Source of the DNA: Nitrospira sp.
GTDB lineage: Bacteria > Nitrospirota > Nitrospiria > Nitrospirales > Nitrospiraceae
NCBI GenBank assembly: GCA_029194675.1
Contig: JARFXP010000003.1
Location: 310,001 to 374,000 of the forward strand
Direction of reading: 5' to 3'
DNA length: 64,000 bases
Shown: piece by piece, positions 52,825 to 61,888 of the stretch
How positions within the stretch are numbered: the stretch's first letter is position 1
How the letters are laid out: each line of letters opens with the position of its first letter
Made by a program: the position numbers and the translations under genes
The notes under the pieces: model-generated
What the model was told of the DNA's origin: nothing
The model's database searches: none
The model's input: only the letters and a program-made list of their open reading frames with translations

Positions 52825-53060
52825 ACAGAGCCCCTTCCTCGGAGCAGTATCTCATATTCACAGCCTACAGTATTGGGAAGTCTCAGTGCATGACTGTCGC
52901 ATTTCGCCACGACATCACATGCTCTCGGTGGCAAAAAGCCGCGAATGTCAGCTTTCGCATGAGGAAAACAGCGGGTTTGTGGGGCATGTCCCGTGCGAGA
53001 GACTTGGAGGGGAGTAAGGATGAATCTGAGGTCGAAGAGTAGACCGACGAGATGTGATTT

Positions 53061-53866
53061 GTGATTCGTACCTGCCTGAATCAGAGCACAACCGAATTGC
53101 TCCTTCGGATCCTACATGGCCTGATGGCTTGCGTGATCGTAGCGGTGGGAATTGCTTGTGAGAACAAACCGGTGGACACCGCAACCGTCAAACCGGACTC
53201 ACACCTTGAACGAGCAGGGTCGTTGCACCTGACGCCGGAAGAGTTGTCCAGGATGTGGCTGGAACTTGTGCCGGTCAAGCAGGGGCAACTGCTTTCGCAT
53301 CGTCAATTTCCCGCAACTGTACAGGCCAACCAAAATGAATTGGCGGAGGTCACGCCTCTGATCAGAAGCTCTTCACCGTGGCGAATCTCACGGGTGTGTG
53401 GGTGATCGGCAATGTGCCTGAGAAGGATGTGCAATTCATCCGCAAGGACCAGAAAGTGAATGTGGTCCTGGCGGCCTATCCGCATGCGATCGTCACCGAC
53501 GCAATTACCTATATTGGAGATGTGCTTGATCCAGCAACGCGGACCATGCGTATGCGGGTAACGGTTCTCAACTCCGAGCGTCTGTTGAAACCGGAAATGT
53601 TCGCCGTCGTCAGTGTGCATGGAGCATCGAACGAGGACACGCTGAGCGTGCCCCTCTCGGCGGTCCAAGATGGGCCTGTCGGCAAGATGGTGTTTGTTCA
53701 ACGGGAGGCCGGTACCTTCGAAACGCGGACGGTCAAGTTGGGGGACGAAGAGGGCGATGTGGTCAGGGTGCTGGAGGGGGTTCAGGCGGGCGAGGAAGTC
53801 GTGACAAAGGGCTCCGTTGCCCTGAAGTCTGAAATGGAACGGCACAAGATCGAGCCTTCGCTATGA
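53061..53866 (+). pseudogene. CusB/CzcB-type membrane fusion protein, internally deleted
   Basis: The first part (53061 to about 53360) encodes a lipoprotein-like N-terminus (VAVGIAC lipobox) and the start of a periplasmic adaptor (PVKQGQLLSHRQFPATVQANQNELAEVTPLI). After 53360 the frame shifts and continues as KLFTVANLTGVWVIGNVPEKDV and the adaptor C-terminus to 53866. The hairpin and lipoyl regions, about 120-150 residues, are missing between the parts. So it is a pseudogene of a metal or drug efflux adaptor. It overlaps the next gene by four bases (ATGA), as in intact operons. Confidence 0.82.
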
Positions 53867-56517
53867 TCGCTTCGCTTCTAGAATTCTCACTGCGGCAACG
53901 GATCCTGGTCTTGGGTCTGGCCTATCTGTTGTCCGTCGTCGGCGTCTTTGCCTTCCAGTCTATCCCGATCGACGCCTATCCCGACGTGACCAACATCCAG
54001 GTGCAGGTGCTGACTGAGGCGGCTGGTCTCTCACCGGTCGAAGTAGAGCGGTTCATTACCTATCCCCTCGAACTCCAGATGACGGGTCTGCCTGGTCTGG
54101 CGGAAATCCGCTCGCTCTCCAAGTTTGCGCTCTCTCAGATCACGGTGGGGTTTCAAGAGGACGTCGATATCTACTTCGCCCGTCAGTTGGTCCTGGAGCG
54201 GATCATGGCGGCGAAAGAGCGGTTACCAGAGGGGATCGAGCCGGTGATGGCCCCAGTCACCACAGGGCTGGGCGAGGTCTATCACCACTATGTCAAAGGG
54301 CCTCATGCGATGGCGACCGATCCTCAGGTCGTCGAAAGGGAATTGACGGAGCCACGAACGATGCAGGACTGGGTCCTGCGCCCGCTGCTGAAAAACGTGC
54401 CGGGCGTGATCGACGTGAACGGCATGGGCGGGTTTGTGAAGCAATATCAAGTTCTGGTGGATTCGGCCAAGCTCCACAAGTTCGACCTGACGCTCACCAG
54501 ATCTATGAAGCGGTGGTGAAGAACAACGCGAACATCGGGGGCAACGTGTTGGAGAGATATGCCGATCGCTCGATCGTGCGAGGGCTCGGGCTGATCAAGA
54601 CCGTGGGCGATATCGAATCCATCATCCTGAAAGAGGTCGGGGGTACGCCGGTGTTCGTTCGGGATGTCGCCGAAGTCCACATAGGCCACGCCGTTCGCCA
54701 TGGTGCCGTGGTCCTCAATGGGGAGCAAGAGGTCGTGATCGGGACGGTGCTGATGCTCCGCGGAGGCAATGCTCGTCAGGTGGTCGAGGCGGTCAAGGTC
54801 GAGGTGCAGGACCTGCAACAGAGTACGATCATCCCTGCAGGCACGAAGCTGATCCCCTTCCATGATCGCATCGAACTCGTGAATGCCGCCATTCAGACGG
54901 TGCGCGATGCGTTGATTGAGGGGATCGTGTTGGTGGTCTTCGTCTTCTTCTTTTTCCTGGGTCACGTGCGCAGTGCCGTCGTCGTGACGGTCTCGCTGAT
55001 CGTCACCCCCTTGCTCACGTTCATCGCAATTTGGTGGGCTGGCCATCGCCATCGGTGAGATCGCGGACGGTTCGCTGGTCGTGGTCGAAAACGTGTATCG
55101 CCATCTCGCGCAGACCAACGGGGAGACTGGTAGGAGCAAGGTCGATGTCATTCTCCATGCCACGAAAGAAGTGGGCCGGCCGATCCTCTTCGGCATTCTG
55201 ATCATCAGCGTCGTCTTCCTGCCTCTCATGACCTTGCACGGCATGGAGGGGAAGATGTTCGCGCCGCTCGCCTACACGCTTGTGATCGCGCTCCTAGCCT
55301 CAGTTGCGGTGACTCTGACCCTGTCGCCGGTGCTCGCGTCGCTGTTCCTGCGCGGAGACCATCCGCAGGAGACGCGCCTGACGTTTTGGATGAAGCAGCG
55401 TTATCTCCCGGTGTTGCAATGGACGCTACGGCACCGCGGCCTCGTCCTGACCGGTTCAATCATGGTCGTCCTTTGGAGTCTTGCTCTCATTCCATTCGTA
55501 GGGCGGGAATTCATTCCGCTCCTTGAGGAAGGGGCCCTGACTCCTCAGGTTGCGAAGCTGCCGAGTGTGTCGCTGGCCGATATTCCCGGCATTTCCGCGC
55601 TGATGAGCCAGCCGATTCAAGAACGGGTAGACGAGCTGATCTCGGGGATCAGGACTCAATGCGCCATCAAGGTGTTCGGAGACGATCTCGATATGCTCCT
55701 CGACAAGGCGCAAGAGATTGCCGCTTTAATGCAGCAGGTCAACGGCGTTAAGGATGTCAAAGTCGAACAGATTGCCGGCCAGCCCTATCTCATCATCGAC
55801 ATCGACCGACAAAAGATCGCTCGCTTCGGTATCAACGTGGCCGATGTGCAAGAGATCATCACCACCGCCGTCGGAGGCAAGGTGGCGACCCATGTGCATG
55901 AAGGCGAACGGCGGTTTCAGTTGACCGTTCGGTTTCCAGAACAACAACGCAACAGCGTCGTGACCATCGGAGAGATTCGCGTGAAATCGGCTTCCGGTGC
56001 ACTGATCCCGATGAGCGATCTTGCCACGATCGAGATGCGCGAGGGCCCGGCTCGCATCAGCCGCGAGCATGTGAAGCGACGCATTTACATCGGCTTCAAT
56101 GTCGTCGGACGAGACATCGGCGGCGTGGTCTCGCTTTGGCTGAGCGGGCAATATCTAAGTGTGCCGGCTTCCATCAGGTTCATCGAGCTGTTCGGGCTCG
56201 CGGTGGGGAACGGAATTGTCCTTGTCTCGTACATCAACCAGCTGCGCCATAAGGGACAGTCGATCGACGAAGCGGTGCTGACCGGTTGCAGCCTGCGTCT
56301 TCGTCCGGTCGTGATGACGCTGATGACGACGTTGCTAGGGCTTCTGCCGCTGGCGCTTGCGCAAGGGATTGGGGCGGAGGTCCAACGGCCCCTCGCCAGT
56401 GTCGTGATCGGCAGACTCTTTACATCGACGGCGCTGAGGTTGGTGGTATTGCCGGCCCTCTACAGTGTCTTTGCGGGACGTACGGTAGGGAAAGAGGAGG
56501 CGTCGGAATGGGTATGA
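53863..56517 (+). pseudogene. CusA/CzcA-type RND metal efflux pump, multiply disrupted
   Basis: The start (MIASLLEFSLRQRILVLGLAYLLS) and most of the pump can be followed across three frames. One base is lost near 54500 (LTLT then IYEAVV in the next frame), about 35 bases are missing near 55029 (TFIA joined to GGLAIAIGEIADG), and in-frame deletions are seen near 55578 (SLAD joined to IPGISALMSQP) and at 56114-56130 (DIGGVV joined to SLWLSGQYLSV). The length is about 470 bases short of the usual 3.1 kb. The pump cannot be functional. It used to export heavy metals such as Cu, Ag, Zn or Co. Confidence 0.85.
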
Positions 56518-56992
56518 GGGGAGGGTGGCTAGCAGAGTGGGATGTTCCTCTGACGGCCAATACGGCGATGAGGGTTGCCTGGCTATCGTGTATCGGTGTT
56601 GGCCATAGCTCTTCTGAGGCTGCGCCTGGAGGGTGCAATGCCGTCGCACGCTTTCCATCGCAACGAACTCGAAAGGTACCCGCGACGTAAGCAGAGGCAG
56701 ACCCTGCCCTGCCAGCCGCTCTGAGGAAGGGGACTGGAGAATGGAATGCGGGAGGTGTTCTCTCGATGTACGCGATCAGGGATCGACGATGCCCTGCTCC
56801 GAATTTGGAATGAAAGTGTTTAGGAGAAGGATTCGTTTGGGCGGGGTCAGAATGTTTGTTCCCGGTAAGGTCAGGCACTAAACTTGTACGTGCTTGTTGG
56901 TAAGTCAGCGAGGCCGGTCCAAGTGTGATTCCTTCGCTGGCAGGCGAGGCCAAATTCACAGGGCGATCAGTCAGAATGGGGAAGGGGGGTCT
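56518..56992. other. Intergenic stretch, no gene seen
   Basis: About 475 bases after the RND remnant, with open frames on both strands but no ribosome site or recognisable product. Part of it may be further decay of the efflux operon. Confidence 0.4.
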
Positions 56993-58261
56993 ATGAGACA
57001 CGTATGGGCGAGAATAACCTTGTTGTGCCTTTTCTTAGCTCCGGGCGGATGGGCGCATGCTGCCGGCGCCGGGGATCGCGATATTTCCAGAGGGGAGGAC
57101 CTGTTGAAGAACAAGCAGTACACGGAGGCACGTACATCGCTGGAGGCCGGAATAGAGAAGGATCCTACGAATGCACAGGCTCATTTGAGTCTTGCTGAGG
57201 CCTGTCGAAGGTTAGAAGCCTGGGCCTGTGCAGAGGAACATTACGAGACGGCGTTGCAGCTGGACGCCAAGGCAGGGGCGACCGGATCGACGCAACCACG
57301 TTTGCGTAAAGCGACTGTGTGGCGGTCGCTCGAGGAAGTGACGGCCTGGCGGTTGCTCAACGATGCGAAGGAGCTGCTGAGCGGCGGGAAAGTTTCTCCT
57401 GAAAAGATGAGGCAAGCGGAGGAGGCTTTGGACAGTGCCAATGAGTTGGGTCTCAACAATGACCAACTAGCCCTCTATCAACAGCTGCAGATGAAACTCC
57501 CACGGCAGCGAACCGTTGCTGTATCGACCAAACCGCCGTCAGGCGGGTTGTCCGTCGGAGGGGCCTCGGCCGAGACGCAGGATATGCCTATGGCGCTGGT
57601 GCCGGCTGGGGAGTTCACGATGGGAAGCAATCTGGGAGAAGACGAAAAGCCCGTGCGGCGTGTGTACCTGAATGCCTTCTATATGGATAGATTTGAGGTC
57701 ACGGTGGGGCAATATGCCAGGTACCTGGAGGTGACAGACATGGAAGAGCCTCCTGACTGGAACATGATGAATCAACCCCAGTATCAGAGACGCCCGGTCG
57801 TCAACGTGGATTGGGAGGATGCCGTCAAGTACTGCAAATGGGCCGGCAAGCGTCTGCCGACGGAAGCGGAGTGGGAAAAAGCGGCTCGGGGAACGGATGG
57901 GCGCATCTACCCTTGGGGCAATGAAGCCCCGACTCGGCTCCACGCGAATTACGGGAGAAAGGAATTGGACAACCATCAAGCCTTGACCCCCGTTGGGTCG
58001 TTCGAAGCAGGAAAGAGTCCCTATGGGATCTATGACATGGCCGGCAATGCCTGGGAATGGGTCTTCGATTGGTACGACCATGACTATTACAAGAAAGGCC
58101 CGAAAAAGAACCCCATCGGGCCGGCGAAGGGTGAGGGGAAAGTGGTACGGGGTGGTTCTTGGTTGTATGTTCCGGAGTTTCTGCGTTCCGCGCATCGGTT
58201 CGACGCGCAACCGACGAACCGGCTCTTTGGGTATGGGTTTCGTTGCGCGAAGACGCCATAG
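56993..58261 (+). CDS. Exported TPR plus formylglycine-generating-enzyme-like protein
   Basis: A 422-residue protein with a signal peptide (VWARITLLCLFLAPGGWAHA), a short TPR region (about residues 25-155), and a C-terminal FGE-sulfatase (SUMF1-like) domain (about 195-420): MALVPAGEFTMGSNLGEDEKPVRRVYLNAFYMDRFEVTVGQYARYL, RLPTEAEWEKAARG, YPWGNE, MAGNAWEWVFDWY and RGGSW. This domain in many bacteria is not a true sulfatase activator. Catalytic Cys residues of the enzyme are not clearly matched; CAKTP ends the protein. The start at 56993 has AGGGGGG upstream. Confidence 0.82.
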   Translation: MRHVWARITLLCLFLAPGGWAHAAGAGDRDISRGEDLLKNKQYTEARTSLEAGIEKDPTNAQAHLSLAEACRRLEAWACAEEHYETALQLDAKAGATGSTQPRLRKATVWRSLEEVTAWRLLNDAKELLSGGKVSPEKMRQAEEALDSANELGLNNDQLALYQQLQMKLPRQRTVAVSTKPPSGGLSVGGASAETQDMPMALVPAGEFTMGSNLGEDEKPVRRVYLNAFYMDRFEVTVGQYARYLEVTDMEEPPDWNMMNQPQYQRRPVVNVDWEDAVKYCKWAGKRLPTEAEWEKAARGTDGRIYPWGNEAPTRLHANYGRKELDNHQALTPVGSFEAGKSPYGIYDMAGNAWEWVFDWYDHDYYKKGPKKNPIGPAKGEGKVVRGGSWLYVPEFLRSAHRFDAQPTNRLFGYGFRCAKTP

Positions 58262-58345
58262 TGTTCGTGCCATAGGTAGTGGTTAAGCAAGAGGCGTGGC
58301 TGACTTGGCGCTGTGGGTGGCTTGCTGTGCCTCAAGGGAGGCGGC

Positions 58346-58798
58346 TCATCGATATTTCGAGAAGCAGATGAGGTCGAGATGGTCGTAATGATCGGGAAGA
58401 ATCGTTTCGGCCCTGTAGCCGAGGTTCATAAAGAACTGAATGTTTCTCGCCGTGCGCAGCATGGTGCAGGCATAAAATTTGTGGGCGTCGGTCCTCACTC
58501 GCTCGATTTCGCAGATCAAGGCTTTCCCCACACCTTGGCGCCGATGAGTGGGACTCACGGAAAGCAAACGGATCACGCAGACGCCGGCCACTGTCCAGAA
58601 CCGCACGGAACCGACGATCGTTCCTCCTTCTTCCGCCACGAGAATATGTTTCTCTCTTGCATCCTCTTTCAGACTTTCGAGAGTTTCGGTGGTCCAGCCA
58701 CTGACCTTATAGGCGCCGGCATATTCACCGAACGCAGCCTGTTGCACCTGAAGGAGAGCCGGAAAATCAACCTCGGTCGCTGCTCGAATGTGAACCAC
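58346..58798 (-). CDS. GNAT-family N-acetyltransferase
   Basis: A 150-residue acetyltransferase. The acetyl-CoA site is VIRLLSVSPTHRRQGVGKALICEIE (R/QxxGxG/A as RRQGVG), followed by a C-terminal motif NIQFFMNLGYRAE. Substrate is not predictable. It stands alone; the opposite-strand frame is a shadow. Confidence 0.8.
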   Translation of the reverse strand: MVHIRAATEVDFPALLQVQQAAFGEYAGAYKVSGWTTETLESLKEDAREKHILVAEEGGTIVGSVRFWTVAGVCVIRLLSVSPTHRRQGVGKALICEIERVRTDAHKFYACTMLRTARNIQFFMNLGYRAETILPDHYDHLDLICFSKYR

Positions 58799-58942
58799 AA
58801 CGCAGATCCTGCATAAGGGAAGGACTCCGTACTTTCATAGCGGAAGAGAGGGAGATTCGCAAGGGTGATGATTCCGAGTTGAAAGAAACAGTAAGGTTCA
58901 GTGAAAGGGGGCTGATGCAGACCGACGGATAGTCCGATGCCG

Positions 58943-59149
58943 TCACGCAGCTTCGCTTCCGTACCGGCGACGTTCGGAGTCGAACGATACACTCTCTCGC
59001 GTGATCACTTCCCGATTCTTATTGATGACATCGTCGCCGATCATTCCACAATTGACACAGCGCCAACCATGAAAGTCCGATGACGAACCAGTCTGCACCG
59101 CGAAGCTGTCGTCGCTGACGGCGAGACCATTGCATCGTAGGCAATTCAC
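58943..59149 (-). CDS. Small zinc-ribbon protein
   Basis: A 68-residue protein with two CxxC pairs, NCLRCNG at the start and RCVNCGMIG at residues 30-38. They can form a zinc ribbon. The last 25 residues are polar. It shares ATGA (59146-59149) with the upstream gene, so the two are coupled. Confidence 0.6.
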   Translation of the reverse strand: MNCLRCNGLAVSDDSFAVQTGSSSDFHGWRCVNCGMIGDDVINKNREVITRESVSFDSERRRYGSEAA

Positions 59150-59466
59150 CGATCACCTCCCAGTAGAAGATCCCCTCCCATCCACGACTCCGGTCGCGAG
59201 GTCGCGGGAGTGGCGATCTGAATCATACACTGCGCTCGTGCAACTCGCCGCAACGCCGTTCCGTCTTGGAAGCCCTGTACGTACCGCCTGAGAATCTCAG
59301 GAGGGCATAGACAATAGCTGTCGGTGTGGTCAATGTTCATCAGGGCATCTCGTAGTCCATCTGCTTCTGCGCGCCACCCATCCATCTCCGGTTCGGTGCG
59401 AGCCTGTGCAGATTGTCTTTGACACCACTCGATTCGAAGATAGATAGAGTTTGTCGTCTGTTTCAT
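59146..59466 (-). CDS. Hypothetical protein
   Basis: A 106-residue soluble protein with several Trp and Cys residues (IEWCQRQSAQ, DSYCLCPPEILRRYVQGFQDG). I do not recognise it. It is the first of a two-gene unit with the zinc-ribbon protein and ends in the ATGA overlap. Confidence 0.5.
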   Translation of the reverse strand: MKQTTNSIYLRIEWCQRQSAQARTEPEMDGWRAEADGLRDALMNIDHTDSYCLCPPEILRRYVQGFQDGTALRRVARAQCMIQIATPATSRPESWMGGDLLLGGDR

Positions 59467-60260
59467 GCTTCACCCTCTTAGGAATCCAAGTCAGTAGTCC
59501 AAACATAGGCTACAGCAAGTTGAATGCCACGAGAGGAATGGGAACCTGTTGTTTCTTGGTTCTGTTCAATTGATCTAGTAGTTACGTATTTTTAATGACT
59601 TATCAGTATTAAGCAATATTGTTGCCTACAAACATCGTGGATAACAGAGTGTTCGACGAACTGTAGAATGTGAAGGATATAGGATCTACTGTTTCCTAAT
59701 GATACTAGGAACAACCCTAGGATAAATATCTGTGGCTGAAGAAGGCATGTGAGGCGCGGGGTATGGAAGGAACGGAGGAGAACGTTTCATTAAAAGCGCC
59801 TCACCGATGTCTCAAACTGTGGTGGTGTGACTTGCCACGATGTTCAAGCCGATTCCTGACCTTTGAAATCGTCTTTTTCATAAACGCGAGTCAGCCCATC
59901 GACCACCTTCTGATTAGCTGCGCCGTGAAGTGCTGCGTTTTAAAATTACCGAGCTGTACTATCCTCGGCCATCAGCCTGCCGGTGCGCCTGGTGCAATCC
60001 TCCGGTCGATGCGATGCCCGGCATCTGATGCGATGTGCAACGCAGCGGCAATGATTTGCAGGCCTTCCCGCCGATCAGGTCGATGGGCCGGAGCGTACGC
60101 GTTTGGTGCTCGATTGGTGACTTCCCTCATGGAGGCACACTTCTGTCTGTGCGTGCTCCCTTGTAATCGGGTATAGTGGTCGCAATCGATTCCGGGTGGA
60201 GGTGGACAGGGGCCATGCGTTGAACGAACGTACAACCTATTCATGGAACAAGGAGGTGCG
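59467..60260. other. Intergenic stretch, AT-rich, no gene seen
   Basis: Nearly 800 bases with an AT-rich left half (59560-59740) that contains stretches such as GTATTTTTAATGAC and TAAGCAATATTG, and an inverted pair CCTAATGATACTAGG / CCCTAGG near 59695-59725. A 137-codon frame (59763-60176) has many Cys and no good start and is probably not a gene. The left half could be the control region of the CBS protein or a trace of foreign DNA. Confidence 0.4.
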
Positions 60261-61100
60261 ATGAGTGAGTTTGGGGGTGGAGCCGTTAAAGATTTTATGC
60301 ATCGCTATCTAGAGGTGATTCCACAAGACACGACGACAGCGGGCGCCGCTGAGCGCATGGGTGTCAAGGGGATTGGCTGCCTGTTGGTGGAATCGGATGA
60401 TCCCAAACGAGGACCGTTCGGGATTATGACGGAAACGGATCTCGTGCGGAAAGTGCTTGCGAGGGGATTAGACCCCACAGTCACGATGGTGGATCGCGTG
60501 ATGGTCACCCCAATTTTGACGATCCAAGGTGACCGCCCCATGTTGGATGCCAGCCATTTGATGGAAACCAATCATGTACGTCATCTCTGTGTGGTGGAGG
60601 CTGGTGAGATCGTCGGGATCATGTCGGTGCGGGACTTGGTGCGATCATTTGTGGATGCGGAGAGCGGTCCGGTCTGCGAACTGGACAAGGTGTACCGCCC
60701 GCTCAGCGTCTTGATGGCGACCACATTCGCGACGATCCCTAGTGATGCTTCTCTTGTCGATGCGGCTCGGCTGATGAGCGAGAAGCGGATCGGGTCATTG
60801 CTGACGATCGAAGCGGGCGAAATCGTCGGTATAGTGACTGAGCGCGATGTGGTCCGGAAAGGACTTGCCACCAACCGGGATGCAGGCAGCACTCACGTCA
60901 GTGCCGTGATGAGCTCTCCTCTCGTGAGCATCGATATCAATCGCACAGTACGCGACGCCAGTAAAGTCATGGCAGAACAGGGGCTGCGTCACTTGACCGT
61001 GACTGAGAACGGAAAGATTGTCGGGGTGCTCTCCATACGAGACTTAGTGAAAATGGTCTCCGTCCGGGATCGGCCCAGGTTTCTCGGCAGGACATCGTAG
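60261..61100 (+). CDS. Protein of four CBS domains
   Basis: A 279-residue protein composed of two Bateman modules (four CBS domains, each about 55-60 residues). Recurrent motifs are IVGIMSVRDLVR, IVGIVTERDVVRKG and IVGVLSIRDLVKMV, where the Arg-Asp pair binds adenine nucleotides. Such stand-alone proteins sense the energy state and bind partner enzymes or transporters. The start at 60261 follows AAGGAGG; the upstream in-frame ATG is less likely. Confidence 0.85.
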   Translation: MSEFGGGAVKDFMHRYLEVIPQDTTTAGAAERMGVKGIGCLLVESDDPKRGPFGIMTETDLVRKVLARGLDPTVTMVDRVMVTPILTIQGDRPMLDASHLMETNHVRHLCVVEAGEIVGIMSVRDLVRSFVDAESGPVCELDKVYRPLSVLMATTFATIPSDASLVDAARLMSEKRIGSLLTIEAGEIVGIVTERDVVRKGLATNRDAGSTHVSAVMSSPLVSIDINRTVRDASKVMAEQGLRHLTVTENGKIVGVLSIRDLVKMVSVRDRPRFLGRTS

Positions 61101-61480
61101 GATGGTGGCCCTTATCGGATCAGCAGCTCGGATCAGCAGCATGGGGACCAGCTGGTGAAGCCAGAGAAATATCGCCACGACGAGGCAGATGGAGAAGACC
61201 ACGATAGAACCCACCAGTTCCTCGTCGAGCCGCCTTTCGGCGACGAAGATCACCGAACTGACCGCCGACGGCATTGCCGCTACAAGGATCACGACGGCTC
61301 CTTCCGTCCTCACCAAGCCGAGTAACCCATATTGTCGCCAGGTCCAGCCTCAGCCCCCTACCCATCGCACCGCCACACCTAACGTTGCCAGTTGCGTCGT
61401 CCGACGGACCGCTCAGAAACTGATCGACAGTCCGAGCACTAGCCCAACTATCTCAACTCGCCTCAAGCGTCGCTGATGGT
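61044..61480 (-). pseudogene. AEC-family transporter remnant
   Basis: The minus strand reads VEIVGLVLGLSISF followed by a stop (61413), then a frame with TTQLATLGVAVRW, and then, after another shift, EGAVVILVAAMPSAVSSVIF, RRLDEELVGSIVVFSI and so on to 61044. In order, these match the last third of an auxin-efflux-carrier-type (AEC) transporter, where AAMPSAV is typical. The sequence has stops, shifts and gaps, so it is a decayed gene. The remaining 400 bases to the next gene (61481-61888) show no coding content. Confidence 0.55.
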
Positions 61481-61888
61481 TGGCGGTTGACATCTCGAGA
61501 AGGCGCACAGAGACATGGGGGCGAGGTGCAGCGTCTCCGTAGTGGAGACCGTTTGACCATACAGCCCAATCTATGCGCCTTCCAGGCCGGTTACCCCTTC
61601 CGGTTGCGAAAGTTGGGTCAGAGCTCAAGGAGAGTTGTTCAATGAGGCGGGCCACAAGGCGGTTGACGATGTTTTCCTTGAAATGAACGCAGTCTTCGTT
61701 CCACAGACTGGAATCATAGATGGTCTCACAAGAAACAAGTGATGGGAGGTTCCGACGATCGGTCGTGGCTATAGCTACTCGCTGAGCTCATGATGTGTAA
61801 TATTCATCGGTGAATTACAACCGTTCGTCCCTGAGTCGGCCGAAGAGCCTGTCCAAGGCTCATCATAAACGGCATCTGGAGCTCAACG

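Noticed and set aside
53863..56517. Programmed frameshifting in the RND pump gene
   Set aside because: The breaks include missing segments and lie at different kinds of sites without slippery sequences, so decay or assembly error is the simpler explanation.
59763..60176. A 137-codon plus-strand frame
   Set aside because: Many Cys and Arg, no ribosome site, no recognisable content; the region looks non-coding.
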